A DNA stretch of 64,000 nucleotides from Triticum aestivum (taxonomy: Eukaryota > Streptophyta > Magnoliopsida > Poales > Poaceae): positions 270,053,369 to 270,117,368 of the forward strand of contig NC_057807.1 in NCBI RefSeq assembly GCF_018294505.1, given 5' to 3'. Shown in pieces: positions 9,190 through 19,129 of the stretch. A program made the translations under genes and the position numbers. The notes beneath the pieces are model-generated. The model saw nothing but the letters and a program-made list of their open reading frames with translations, was not told the origin of the DNA and did no database searches. Numbering within the stretch: position 1 is the first letter of the stretch; every line of letters begins with the position of its first letter.

Positions 9190-9640
9190 TTCGACCAGGT
9201 GGGTCCCGACTGTCAGGCACTTCCTTGCCTGCGAAGATGTAGCTGGTGGGTCCCAACAGTCAGGGAGGCGAATCGTTTTGGTTTTTTTGCCCAGAAGCAC
9301 TTCCTTGCATGCGAAGGTGTAGCTGCTGGGTCCCAGCAGTCAGGGGGCGAATCATTTTTTTTTGCCTGGACGCACTTCCTTGCATGCGAAGGTGTAGCTG
9401 GTGGGTCCCAGCAGTCGGGGGGCGAATCATTTTTTCGGACGCACTTCCTTGCGTGCGATGATGTAGCTGGTGGGTCCCAGCAGTCAGGGGGGCGAATCAT
9501 TTTTTTCCTCGGACGCACTTCCTTGCGTGTGAAGATGTAGCTCGTGGGTCCCAGCAATCAAGGGGCGAATCATTTTTTCGCGAAATACGGTGGCCCGTCC
9601 GGTGGGTCCCCGCTGTCAGGTGGAGGAATAATTATTTTGC
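9190..9640. repeat. About 74-bp minisatellite carrying GTGGGTCC in each unit
   Basis: Units hold CACTTCCTTGCATGCGAAG, TGTAGCTGGTGGGTCCCAGC and GGGGGCGAATCATTTTTT. GTGGGTCC occurs at 9199, 9246, 9401, 9470, 9544 and 9602, with CTGGGTCC at 9326. The reverse complement GGACCCAC fits the class I TCP-factor consensus GGNCCCAC. Binding is inference. Long frames on both strands are repeat translations. Confidence 0.85.
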
Positions 9641-11127
9641 GCGTAATAAGGAGGCACTTCCTTGCAGCTGCCGTGGACCCAGCTGTCAGCCTCTCCACGT
9701 ACAATCCACGTCCGATGGAAGTTGTTCCTTGACCACGTTGACCACGCCGCGCCGAGAGCACCACGGCGGTGGACGACAGCAAGGCCTAGGAAGGGGACGA
9801 CGCGGAGCCGGGGTAGACGCGTGAGTGGATGCACACGCGGAGAGGAGTACGAGGGTTCACTGGTTCGGTTGCGCTGCCGTCGCCGCAGAATAACAGGGGG
9901 TGTTGGTGAGTGGAGGGATGGCCTGGCCAGTAGTGGGAGTAATAGGGGGCAGTGAGGCCTCCGCGGCAGCACAGCCAGCCGCGGGAGGCAGGAGCAGGCG
10001 GCACGACCGGCGCTGCTTTGGGCGGCTGGAGCAAGAAGACCAGAGGTTGAACAAGCACGACGGCCGTTGGATGGACATCGTACGGTCACTGCAGCTAGAA
10101 TCGTTTATATTGACTAAGTTGACAAAGCCCTTGGTACGTCAACTTAGTAGGCCCATAGGTCAGCTTCTGAAACGGTGCGCCCCAAATGTCAGGGGGAGGA
10201 ATCATTTTTTGGGCGGGTGAAGCTAGAATATCCGAGATTGAAGAAGAAGCACGACATCGGTTGGATGGACATCCACGGCCACTGCTGCTAGAACCGTGTG
10301 TTGACTATAAGTTGACAAAGCCTTGCATACGCGTCAACTCTATTTTTTAGGGGACGCGTCAACTTAGTAAGGTCTGAAGTGTGTGGCAGAGAACTTATAG
10401 CCCATTTGAGATTTGTAAGAATGTGTAGCCCATTTTTGAATTCTAATGGAATTTACTACAGCCCATTCACAGTTTGTTAAAAGTACAACCATTTCAACCA
10501 ACCGTTCAAAATAGAATTCAATAAAATTTCCCACATTTTGTTGGGGTCCGAATATTTTTATCCTGAAATTTCTAGTCAGATTAAATACAATTTCAATATA
10601 AATTTATATTACATAAAAATCCAATGAAACATTGCGCTCGCAAAAATTAATGAAATTAAAATTTTCAATATCCAAAAATAATATTTTATAAAGTAATCAT
10701 TGTATGGTGCTTTTTTTATAGTTACTACCCAGTTTTTGTAATTACATCCCATTTATTATTTCTTAAAGCCCATTTTCTTGTTAATCCTAATGCATCCCTC
10801 CTAGGAAAGATTTGCAGCCCAGCTTGGCGGAGAATAACAACTTGACCTTGCCTGGGTATTCCTAAAAAAGTATAGCTGCCTAGCCATTTTCAGCTTGAAA
10901 AAATTTAATATCTGGGCTGGATATCTGGCCTAGGCTAGACGGGCCACAGCCCGCCCATTTAATACCTGCAGCAATGTTTTCGTTGTTGTTCAGAGGAGAA
11001 AAATTAATATCTGGGCTAAACATCGAAAAACTCTGCAGTGCTCACACCTCAAAAACACAAATACTGCTCGAGCTGCTTGGTCCCAGCTGTCGGCCGCTTC
11101 TTGTGCAATTCTCTTGTTTATTGACTA
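9641..11127. other. CACTA interior without a gene; one dispersed duplication
   Basis: A block of about 130 bp near 10035-10170 (GTTGGATGGACATCGTACGG, TGACTAAGTTGACAAAGCC) recurs diverged near 10255-10380. From 10380 the sequence is AT-rich with scattered AGCCCATTT phrases. Isolated GGTCCCA..TGTCAG phrases (10180, 11080) echo the neighbouring minisatellite. I see no supportable coding region. Confidence 0.5.
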
Positions 11128-11451
11128 CTCCCTCCTTTCCGATTTATAATGCTCAATTCAAAAATCTCACCAATCAAGGTAGATGGCGAGTGGTGGAATA
11201 CTTTTTGTAGTTTTGCAAAAGCACCTAATTAATGCTCTTGTTATCCTCAAAAAATTATGTTTATCAATGCATTAATTGCAATACATGCATGCATAAAGTA
11301 CATGCATTGGTCAATTTTCTCTTAATACTTGCATGCAATGATTTAATGCACCTTGGAATCTGAACATGTGATGGAAAACAACAAAATTGAGCCTTATAAA
11401 ATGGAAAAACTAAAATTTTGAGATAAACCCTATAAACCGGAAAGGAGGGAG
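11128..11451. mobile_element. Stowaway-type (Tc1/Mariner) MITE, 324 bp
   Basis: The ends CTCCCTCCTTTCCGATTTAT and, reverse-complemented, CTCCCTCCTTTCCGGTTTAT are near-perfect inverted repeats. A TA duplication flanks it (11126-11127, 11452-11453). The interior is AT-rich and non-coding. Confidence 0.92.
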
Positions 11452-11516
11452 TACATAGGTTGACAATGGTGTGGGACCGTGATGTCAGGAAACCAGGAGG
11501 AAGCAAAATAAATTTT

Positions 11517-11517
11517 A

Positions 11518-11556
<39 letters not shown>
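11517..11556. repeat. AT microsatellite
   Basis: About 17 AT/TA dinucleotides with one GT interruption. Confidence 0.95.
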
Positions 11557-11558
<2 letters not shown>

Positions 11559-11824
11559 AGGAGGCACTTGCGTACGTGAGGCTATGGACCTCGTGGGTCC
11601 CCATTGTCATCCTATCCAAGTAAAGTCATCTCCTCGCCCGCGTGCGCTTTCCGCCCGAAACAGTCAGCGCCGGCCGCCCCGCTTCCCGGTGCAAGCGATT
11701 GCTCCGCCTTCAAACGATCCAAGTGTCGTCCGTCCATCCATCTGCCGCACACATTAATGATACGCGGTTGCCGAGGCGGCTACTCCGGCACCACACGTCC
11801 GTCCCTCCGCCCGCCTACCATTGC

Positions 11825-11831
11825 TATATAA
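11825..11831 (+). promoter_or_regulatory. TATA box upstream of the 11905 ORF
   Basis: TATATAA in CATTGCTATATAAACTGTTG, 74 bp before the ATG. The intervening leader is C/T-rich, as in plant 5' UTRs, and the ATG context (CCCACCATGGCT) is close to the plant consensus. Confidence 0.6.
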
Positions 11832-11904
11832 ACTGTTGCGCCGGCCATAGCCGCAGTCATCCGCATTTGTTCCCTTTCTCCTGTCCACACCACTACTGCC
11901 CACC

Positions 11905-12459
11905 ATGGCTTCCTCGCGCTCCAGCGCTCTTCGGGACGGGCGGACGACGGACCACAAGGAGATGGCAGCCATTGCTGCCGACCGGCTGGCCGGCAGGCAG
12001 CCGGAGGACGACGACGTCCCAATGGAGAACATGGTAGTCGACGATCCGGCGCCAACCCCCTCCTCTGCGCCATCCTCGTCGGTGCATTGCACCATGACCA
12101 TCAGCGAGGCCCGTGCCCAATATATGGACATGGTGAGGCAGATGCGTGAGGAGCAGTTCTGGGAGGCGCAGGTCGACGCCGCCTACAACCACCATCTCCT
12201 CCAGGGGCACCTGCAAGCAGAGGAGTAGATCGCCACAGAGCGGGCGAAGCAGGAGGCGCTGCTCGACTCGTACCGCTCCGCCCGCAAGGGCCGACTCGAG
12301 CGCTGGCGGTACCGCATGCGGGTGGCGGAGGCTACGGCCGTCTACAAAGAGGCTAGCAAAGAGGGCGATGAAGCGGGCGAGGCGCTGTTTGGCGAGACCG
12401 AGGACGAGGCAGAGGACAATACCGGCTCCGACAAGTCCCCGCTCCGCTGGCGTCGATGA
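11905..12459 (+). pseudogene. Gene-like ORF in the CACTA with one in-frame stop
   Basis: The start ATG at 11905 has a strong context (ACCATGGC) and a TATA box 74 bp upstream. The frame runs 184 codons to TGA at 12457-12459, with one internal TAG (12226-12228, codon 108). The N-terminal third is acidic and disordered (EDDDVPMENMVVDDPAPTPS). The middle is helical (ARAQYMDMVRQMREEQFWEA). After the stop it is strongly basic and helical (SARKGRLERWRYRMRVAEA), then acidic. GC content is much higher than in the surroundings. I recognise no family. It may be a captured host sequence or a CACTA cargo gene; one substitution would explain the stop. Confidence 0.5.
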
Positions 12460-12740
12460 GGCCCTGCTCCGCCGAGGCCCCGTGGCGCCAACAATGAGGC
12501 AGAGGACACCGCCGGCTCCGCCGAGGCCCCGCGGCCCCAAAAATGAGGCAGAGGACACCGCCGGCTCCGCCGAGGCCCCTCCCAGCCAACAACGAGGCAG
12601 AGGAGATCGCCGGCTCAGCCGAGGCCCACCTGCCGGCAACGTGGGGGAGGATTTCCACCGCTCCGCTGAGGCGCTGCCCGCCGGCAATGAGACAAGAGGA
12701 CATCGCCGGCTCCGCCGAGGCCCCGCCCCACTGCCAACGA
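12440..12740. repeat. 49-bp GC-rich tandem repeat at the ORF 3' end
   Basis: AATGAGGCAGAGGACA followed by CCGCCGGCTCCGCCGAGGCC recurs with 49-bp spacing (12493, 12542, 12591) and more diverged copies up to 12735. The 49-bp period is not a multiple of three, so successive units change frame; the repeat looks like an expansion of the ORF's own acidic end. Confidence 0.8.
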
Positions 12741-13274
12741 GGCCATGCCACACAGAAAACAAGGAAGAGTAGAACACGGTAGGTCGCCGCCGCTCGGGTC
12801 CAAGTAAGGCCACCGCTGCTACCCTCCGATTGAAGCCAAGCTAGGCGGGTTGACCATTGACGACCGGTTAGCTTCTTGGCGCCGACGTGGAGTCAGAGAG
12901 CTGCGTTGGAGAAGAACACTGCTTCTACTTAACTGTTGGTGCAGTTGGCTGACTGACACGTGGGCCCAACAGGCCACATGTCAGTTATGCAACCGCACCT
13001 GCAGTAAAGTCACTGAAGCTTCTGTTCGGCTCAGTGGGACACAGGTGGGTAGCTTCGGTTAATTAATTATATCTCCAGCGCACCCCTTTTTAGTTGAAGA
13101 ATGTATGAAATGTAATGAAATCCGGCATGTTTATATGAAATCTGACCATGTATGAATGAATTTATTTCGATTAGTTCGAATTCCCGTATCACTGTCATTG
13201 GATGAACATGCAAAACAATACGCACTAGCATTATTCCCAGGGTGATCACCTCGTTTGCAGCAGTTTCACATGTA
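12741..13274. other. No gene seen
   Basis: Unique-looking sequence with isolated GTGGGCCCAACAGGCCACAT and GTGGGACACAGG phrases related to the dispersed GTGGG motif. No supportable coding region. Confidence 0.5.
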
Positions 13275-13400
13275 TTCCCTCCGGTCCTTTCTAGTCTGCA
13301 TACAAGTTTTGTCTGCAGTCAAAGTATCTCTACTTTGACCAATCTTATACAAAAAAGTATGCACTTTCACAATGTGCGAAGTAAAAAGGAACAGAAGGAG
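13275..13400. mobile_element. Stowaway-type MITE, 126 bp
   Basis: The left end TTCCCTCCGGTCCTTT pairs with the reverse complement of the right end (CTCCTTCTGTTCCTTT). TA flanks it at 13273-13274 and 13401-13402. The centre holds an inverted AAAGTATCTCTACTTTG, typical of these elements. Confidence 0.8.
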
Positions 13401-13739
13401 TACAAAGAGTTTGAGCAGCTTTTTAGCGTTTCTGTACATTGCAATCAAACACACATGCCTGTCAATTCATAGAGAACATTTAAAACAATCAATGATTATG
13501 CATCTCAACGACTCACATGTCAGAGGCAATATTTACTTCACAACTAAAGAATAAAGAAAAAATTGATCGACGCTGCTGACAGCAAAGGGTGTCCCATTCG
13601 ATAATATCAAACGCATATCTTGCTAAAATCAATGAGCAAAATTTGACAAGGTTGTCCCATTCCAGAATATCAAATGCCTACGATTGTGGAATGGGCAGGG
13701 TTTGCCATCAGTTTGGACATTGACATGGCACCTCGTGCT

Positions 13740-15240
13740 AAATAAACCAGCGGTTCTTTTTGTGCAGTTCCACCAAAATCAACCAAATTCGTGCGTAGCT
13801 TGTATGATTTCGCCCTTATATGTTGCAACGCCTTGAACTTATGGGCACCTCCTTTCTTGTGGTGGAAATGAATGATTCGATGTATTCACGAACATTTTGT
13901 GCAGTTCCCATTGAAATCAAGCTGAGCACCCCTGTTTGCACAAATACAAAAAAGTGATTAGTATAAAGCAAACTGTACTATGAATTGACAATTTCGATAG
14001 GCACATACATGGTCCATGTAGAGCACACTTTTAGAAAAATGGAACTCACCAGAAAGAATCCTAGAACAACATTGTACTCGTGCATCATAGCAAAAAATGG
14101 AGATTTGTCAGTCCTTCTGAGCTGAAATTAGTTTGGTCTTGTGGGGAGTAATGTAACCATCCTTCAACTGCTCCTTCTGATGAGAAGATAGATAGGGCTT
14201 CTTAATCTTGGCATAATCGGAACTAGTCACTTCACGTACTCCATATTCTTCTTCAGAGGAAGATGATCCTGTTATGCAAAGACAAGAGGACTACTAAATG
14301 CTAGCATCCCTATTTGCTCGAAAAAAGGAAAGGAAATATTTAAAACAGCATAGATGAAGCACTTCTCAAGGACAATACCACTTTTTCATGAAAGTATCTA
14401 AACAGTAGCACAACACCAATAGAGATGACAAAGCTCAATCATATGGATGAAATTAGTGGGCGAGTACCAACCTTTGTCAGGAGGCTGATTGTGTAGAGCA
14501 TACAGATGAAGCACTTCTCCGGAACCATCTGTTGCTATCTATGGGGGTGGCCATGCTTACTATATACTCCTCGATTAGTTTAATGTTTCCAACATCTTCT
14601 TGTGCAGTTCCACTAAAATATATGGTATCTTCAAAGAAGATCCCTGTTTGCACAAGTAGAGATAATTACGTATGGCATCAAATCAGTGGCAAAACAATTG
14701 CTCGTTCCAGCCATAGCAATAAATTAAGATGCAAAACTATATCATTACTTGTGTCATCATAGTTCTAGTGCTTCATTACAGCACCGGGAGTTGATTTTTG
14801 TTTTTCTTCCGCTTGTTGTTCGCCTTCATCACTTGGTTCAATAACAGACAAGCTTCGCCTTCAATGTAAGATTTGGCATGTCAATTAGGGAGCACAAGTA
14901 TAGTACTAAACTTAATTTTTTGATGAAAGTGAAAAAATACAGGCCAGCAGTTGTGAAATATCCTTATCTTACCTCAATGGGATATTACGGTGCACATACA
15001 GATTGGAAGTCTTGTCTCCATTTGTGCAGTTCACTAAATTCAAGCAACATTATCGTACAAGTAGCACAACATATGAAAGCACACTGCAGAATCATGTGAA
15101 AGAAGGCTAGTACTGACCTCTCATGATGCGGAATTCAAACAACTCACAAGAAGAAGATCTCAACCAAATTCGCCTTAACGGATAGGAAGTAAGATCTCCT
15201 CTTGTGCAGTTCCACTAAGATCAAGCAATCAAGCAACGTT
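13740..15240 (-). pseudogene. Repeated exon-like blocks on the minus strand (GTGGAACTGCACAA)
   Basis: The plus-strand phrase TTGTGCAGTTCCACT or near variants occurs at about 13761, 13898, 14601, 15023 and 15203, and again at 19145. On the minus strand several copies follow an acceptor-like TGTGCAAACAG and precede stretches such as GIFFEDTIYFSGTAQEDVGN (14650-14570). This looks like one ancestral exon copied many times with its intron borders. Stops and indels break any continuous reading. It may be the remnant of an intron-rich CACTA gene transcribed leftward from about 19.7 kb. No family recognised. Confidence 0.4.
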
Positions 15241-15258
15241 GTTGGTGTGACATTTTGG

Positions 15259-15307
15259 TTGAACTGCACAAAACACTCTTAAAACAAAAGTGTTTTGTGC
15301 AGTGCAA
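15259..15307. repeat. Short hairpin made from the exon motif
   Basis: Arms TTGAACTGCACAAAACACT (15259-15277) and AGTGTTTTGTGCAGTGCAA (15289-15307) pair over 19 bp with one mismatch around an 11-bp loop. The arm contains the same TGTGCAGT core as the neighbouring exon-like blocks, so it is a local inverted duplication of that motif. Confidence 0.85.
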
Positions 15308-15591
15308 CAAAAGGTCACAATAGCAACGAGGTGAAGTAGATAACCCTGTTTACACAGAGGTGCAAAGGAAACAATTAGTGGTCAATAACGGTGGATGACA
15401 CAGAAGCCAACAAAAAGAAGCATCTACCTTATCTAAATGGGAAAGAAAGCAAGACAGTAGCATTTCTCAAATGGTGGCATTGATTAATATTAACATAGAG
15501 ATTATATTAAGAACAAAATTCGTTAAACATGTAATTTGCTTTTAACTGTGGCATTGCATCAATTTTCCAGCGGCATTATTAGAGGGTGTTT

Positions 15592-15891
15592 GTTTACAGG
15601 GACATTTTGGTGTAGGGACTAAAAAACTCCGTGTCAGTCACATCTAAACCAAACAGGAGGGACTTTTAGGGACTAAAAGTGGGCATTTGGGACTAAAGAA
15701 AGAAGACCCCGAGGGAGTCTTTTTGGGACTTTTTCCAATAGTTGCCCCTGCCACACATCGCACCTTGTTTCTATTAGTTCATTACTAGGGGTAACATGGT
15801 CTTTTAGCATGTCATTTAATAACCTCTAGTCCATGTTTAGTCCCTGGAACCAAGCAGGTAGGGACTGGGGAGTTTTTAACCAAACAAGGCC
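15592..15891. mobile_element. PIF/Harbinger (Tourist-like) MITE, 300 bp
   Basis: The left end GAGGGTGTTTGTTTA and the reverse-complemented right end GGCCTTGTTTGGTTA form imperfect inverted repeats. TTA flanks it at 15589-15591 and 15892-15894. AGGGACTAAA/TTTAGTCCCT phrases inside are typical of grass MITEs of this kind. Confidence 0.75.
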
Positions 15892-16139
15892 TTAGATTAA
15901 CAACAGCTAATGAGTTGCACGGGACAGTGGACGCACCAGCACCGTGTGCATCTACCGATGTACTGTGGTCATGCACAGTCTGTTGCAACAAAGAACAAAC
16001 AACCAAGGAGCATATTTGTGTTGGTCCCAGTTTTGTTATCTTTAGACACCTTTCCCTATGTGAGCGCAGCAAATCTAGTCCTGCTCAAACTCTACAGCCT
16101 TGTCCCTTCCTTTCCTTTTTGAACTAGTACTTTTGCACC

Positions 16140-16372
16140 TTCCTTTCCTCTTTGAACCACGTCCAAGATTTATGCGATACAACTTTCCCCACTACTTTCC
16201 CCCATTACTTTCCTCTTTGAACCACGTCCTAGATTCATGCTATACAACTTTCCCCCTTCATTTCCTCTTTGAACCACATCCTAGATTCATGCTATATACA
16301 ACATTTCCCACTACTTTCCCCCACTCCTTTCCTCTTTGAACCACGTCCTAGATTCATGCTATACATGCAGCT
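16140..16372. repeat. Four-copy tandem repeat, 52-67 bp
   Basis: TTTCCTCTTTGAACCAC followed by GTCCTAGATTCATGCTATAC occurs at about 16146, 16211, 16263 and 16330, with variable ACTTTCCCCC spacers. Non-coding. Confidence 0.85.
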
Positions 16373-16399
16373 AGAGCAATGCATGTGGAGTAAGTAAAA

Positions 16400-16672
16400 T
16401 ATACCTTAAGGTTCTTGGGGCGTGGTTCGGTGGGTGACGGGACGGCGGCGAAGAAGAAGGGGTCGGAGGCCCTCCCGCGCCGCTACTGGGTGGAAAGTGA
16501 ATAGCTGCGCCGGTAGTAGATTCCCTCCCTCGCCGACAGCGACAACGTTAAGCCTCCTTCCCTTCCCGTCGGACGGATCCTGCCGGCTCTTTGAGCAGCA
16601 GTGAGGGGAGAGAGAGAGGCCAACAAAGTTTTTTTTAGATCTGGAGAGGGCGAGAGAGTGTGAAGAGAGCAA
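16400..16672 (-). pseudogene. GC-rich first-exon-like block, copy 1 (minus strand)
   Basis: Open on the minus strand for 88 codons from 16672, ending before a GGTATATTTT boundary near 16400. Its features (the leading SSHSLALS and a later GEGGNLLPAQ region) correspond loosely to the block at 19394-19660 (SSHSLTQN, ADGENPVLARPD). Both are GC-rich and lie upstream, in minus-strand sense, of GTGGAACTGCACAA exon-like blocks. They look like duplicated first exons of one gene. No domain recognised. Confidence 0.35.
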
Positions 16673-16748
16673 CTACAAGCGCTGAGGCTCCAATAGGAGA
16701 GGGCGAGAGAGTGTGAAGAGAGCAACTACAAGCGCTGAGGCTCCAGCG
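16643..16748. repeat. 53-bp perfect tandem duplication
   Basis: GGAGAGGGCGAGAGAGTGTG through GCTGAGGCTCCA occurs twice, at 16643 and 16696, with no visible mismatch. A TA microsatellite follows at 16749-16771. A GAGAGAGTGTGAAGAGAGCA copy recurs at 19627. Confidence 0.9.
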
Positions 16749-16799
16749 TGTATATATATATATATATATACTGGAGAGAGAGTGTGAAGCATGCAAACC

Positions 16800-17345
16800 C
16801 TAGAAAATATTTTGACCAGTCAAAGAATCCTCCTGGCAAAAATTATGCTCAAGTGTAGTTATCGAACCCGAGACCTCAAGTTTGATGAGCGAACAGGTTA
16901 ACTAGCTACACAACCCTCCCGTTATGTTCAACAAGAGGAAAATAACCTTTTATACATTCCTGCATTCGTGTGACAAGCATGCCATGTTTTTTTTGTGTGT
17001 GGGAGTCATTGGGATTTCAGTCATAATCGTGCCATGTGGCTTTGGTGGTAAGACTATCCACAGTGGTGCAGAAATAATGCAGCCTTAGTCACCTTACCTC
17101 TCTCCATGTAGTACGTTGGGTCCCACCAGTCAGAGGGTGAAACAAACAAATTAATAAGAAAAATTAAAAGTGCCAGTGGTGTATCTTACTACCTCACACA
17201 TCTCGCTACTGCTCGGGAACACTGTCCAATTGATCCCTCTGTTTGCTCATGTACTATTTTAAGTGAATCCTTATTATAACATGCACACAAATTTTGGGCA
17301 CTTGTAGTCGACTTAAGTCAGTGTGCCACCGTATCTCGTATACTT
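16800..17345. other. No gene seen
   Basis: Mixed sequence with one GTTGGGTCCCACCAGTCAG phrase (17117) of the dispersed GTGGG type. No supportable coding or terminal-repeat structure. Confidence 0.4.
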
Positions 17346-17348
17346 ACT

Positions 17349-17385
17349 ACTCCCTCCGTCTAGGTGTAATAAGTCACGTTAGAAG
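17349..17385. mobile_element. Stowaway end fragment
   Basis: CTCCCTCCGTCTAGGTGTAA then TAAGTCACG is a typical Stowaway terminus preceded by TA. I find no matching opposite end nearby, so it is probably truncated. The following GC-rich stretch to 17720 has overlapping open frames on both strands but no recognisable protein. Confidence 0.55.
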
Positions 17386-17977
17386 GTGCAACGGGACCAA
17401 GGTGTGTGCATGTGCGTGTGTGTGTTTAACAACATGTGTGTGTTAGAGAGTGTGACAGATCGACCTACTCCTAAGGAGAGATGGTGTGTAGTGTACGATT
17501 TTAGCCGCGAGAGTCGGTGCATCCTCTCGTTTCCGGGCATGTCCGGTAGGGACATGCGGACAGCTGCCACGCCCGCTCCTGACCAGCCTGGCCCACCCAA
17601 AGCCCCTCCATCGCCCGCGCGTGCTTCCCACCCGAAACGGTCAGCGCCGCTCCAAAGAATCGGTGCCGCATTCATGCCCGAGCAAAGCGGACGCGACCTC
17701 TCACTGGCGCAAGAGTGATGGTTGCTTCGTCCGTCCAACTTACTGTTGGGTCTATGTGATTTGACGGCTCATTGGTCTTTATTACTGAGGTGGTAGGACT
17801 GCTGGATGTCCCACGCTTTCATCGAAAGGAGGTAGTAGATTACAATTTTCTCCATTCTTACAGTGGAGGAGTGCAAGAGCAGTGAAAACACGCAGGCTCA
17901 GTGATTACATGGCCCACCTCACACTATCACCGTGCGACACCTAACTCTTTACATAGTACTCCCTCCGTTCCTAAATA

Positions 17978-18463
17978 TTACTAGATGAGTCCCCGCGCGT
18001 TGCCGCGGAACAGCGGTATATCTCTCTGCGCAAAATTATCAATTTCATAGAACTAAAAAAAACTCTATAACCGCATGACAAATGTGGTAGCCAAACTAAA
18101 TAAACTCCCATCATCATTTAGATCATCCCACGTAAGGAAAAAAGATCAGCCAACTCCTATTGCATAATGGGATTATATTTTTCTTTTTGACATGTTAATG
18201 GGACTTAAAAGCTCACTTACATGCATGCTACCGGTGCATGCTTGCATGCAGACATGTTGATGTGATTTAAAACCCACTCACATGCATGTGCCACGATATT
18301 TCTGCATGCTTGCATGTGGCTTAGTGCGGAGCCTCTTAACGTCTAGATCAGACGGCTATTATGGACTGATTTACTTCATCTAACAGCTACATCAATTTTG
18401 ATGATGTGGCTCAAGGAGAGGATTGAGAATTCCTAGTAGTGGGGGCTAGCTATTACTAGTAGA
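17978..18463. mobile_element. Unclassified insert inside the outer MITE
   Basis: It separates CTAAATA from TAAGTCTTTG, which adjoin in intact elements of this type. A 9-bp direct repeat TATTACTAG flanks most of it (about 17977-17985 and 18452-18460). It begins with a GC-rich hairpin-prone segment (CCCCGCGCGTTGCCGCGG) and contains ATGCATGC clusters. No clear terminal inverted repeats are visible, so the class is open. Confidence 0.55.
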
Positions 18464-18586
18464 TAAGTCTTTGTAGAGATTCCACTAGGTGAACTACATA
18501 CGGAACAAAATGAATGAATCTACACTTCAAATGAATCTATATACATCTGCATATGGTTCATGGTGAAATCTCTACAAAGACTTATA

Positions 18587-18709
18587 CTCCCTCCGTCCCA
18601 AAATTCTTGTCTTAGATTTGTCTAGATACGGATGTATCTAATACTAAAATGTAACTAGATACATCCGTATTTAGACAAATCTAAGACAAGAATTTTTGGA
18701 CGGAGGGAG
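18587..18709. mobile_element. Inner Stowaway MITE, 123 bp
   Basis: A nearly perfect hairpin: CTCCCTCCGTCCCAAAATTC at the left pairs with GAATTTTTGGACGGAGGGAG at the right, and AGATACGGATGTATCTA pairs with TAGATACATCCGTAT. TA flanks it (18585-18586, 18710-18711). It lies inside the outer MITE. Confidence 0.95.
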
Positions 18710-18918
18710 TATTTAGGAACGGAGGAAGTACTAGTATAGTACTAGTACGTACTGTAATTTATCAGCGAGATAAATTTGTACAATGCTATGAAGCTTCCAG
18801 CTCCTGTTACATGTATCTTGCGTCCAAGGTTGCCTGTTGCAACATTTCATCAAATACAAAGGAGACTAACATGCATGCTATTGCATCTCAATGATTGACA
18901 GATCATAGCAAATATGTA

Positions 18919-19015
18919 CTCCCTCCGTTCCAAAATAAGTGTCTCAACTTTCTGCAAACTTTAGTACAAAGTTGTACTACTACTAAACTTGACACTTATT
19001 TTGGAACAGAGGCAG
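18919..19015. mobile_element. Stowaway MITE, about 97 bp, one end mutated
   Basis: CTCCCTCCGTTCCAAAATAA then GTGTC pairs with GACACTTATTTTGGAACAGA then GGCAG. TA precedes the left end; the right flank has CTA, so one end base has probably changed. The centre pairs AGTACAAAGTTGTACT. Confidence 0.8.
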
Positions 19016-19129
19016 CTAAAGAAAAAAACAATCCATGTAGTCCCTAGCCCTTGAACCGTGAACCCTGACCAGGCTTCAATTTGCTGGCAATGTTCGAGCG
19101 TCCTAATAAATGAAGTTTGCAACCTTTTG

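Larger units (their letters stand above)
17959..18728. mobile_element. Outer Stowaway MITE with two nested insertions
   Basis: The left end CTCCCTCCGTTCCTAAATA and the reverse-complemented right end CTTCCTCCGTTCCTAAATA are inverted repeats, flanked by TA (17957-17958, 18729-18730). Internal halves TAAGTCTTTGTAGAGATT and AATCTCTACAAAGACTTA also pair. It is interrupted at about 17978-18463 by an unrelated insert and at 18587-18709 by a second MITE. Confidence 0.88.

Noticed and set aside
9190..9640. CRISPR-like regularly spaced repeat
   Set aside because: Whole units repeat in tandem with no unique spacers, in a plant genome; it is a minisatellite.
17978..18463. Helitron
   Set aside because: No TC start or CTRR end with a 3' hairpin can be placed at the borders; direct repeats flank the insert, which Helitrons do not make.
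18587..18709. MicroRNA precursor hairpin
   Set aside because: The near-perfect hairpin is a Stowaway MITE with TA duplication and CTCCCTCCGT termini.
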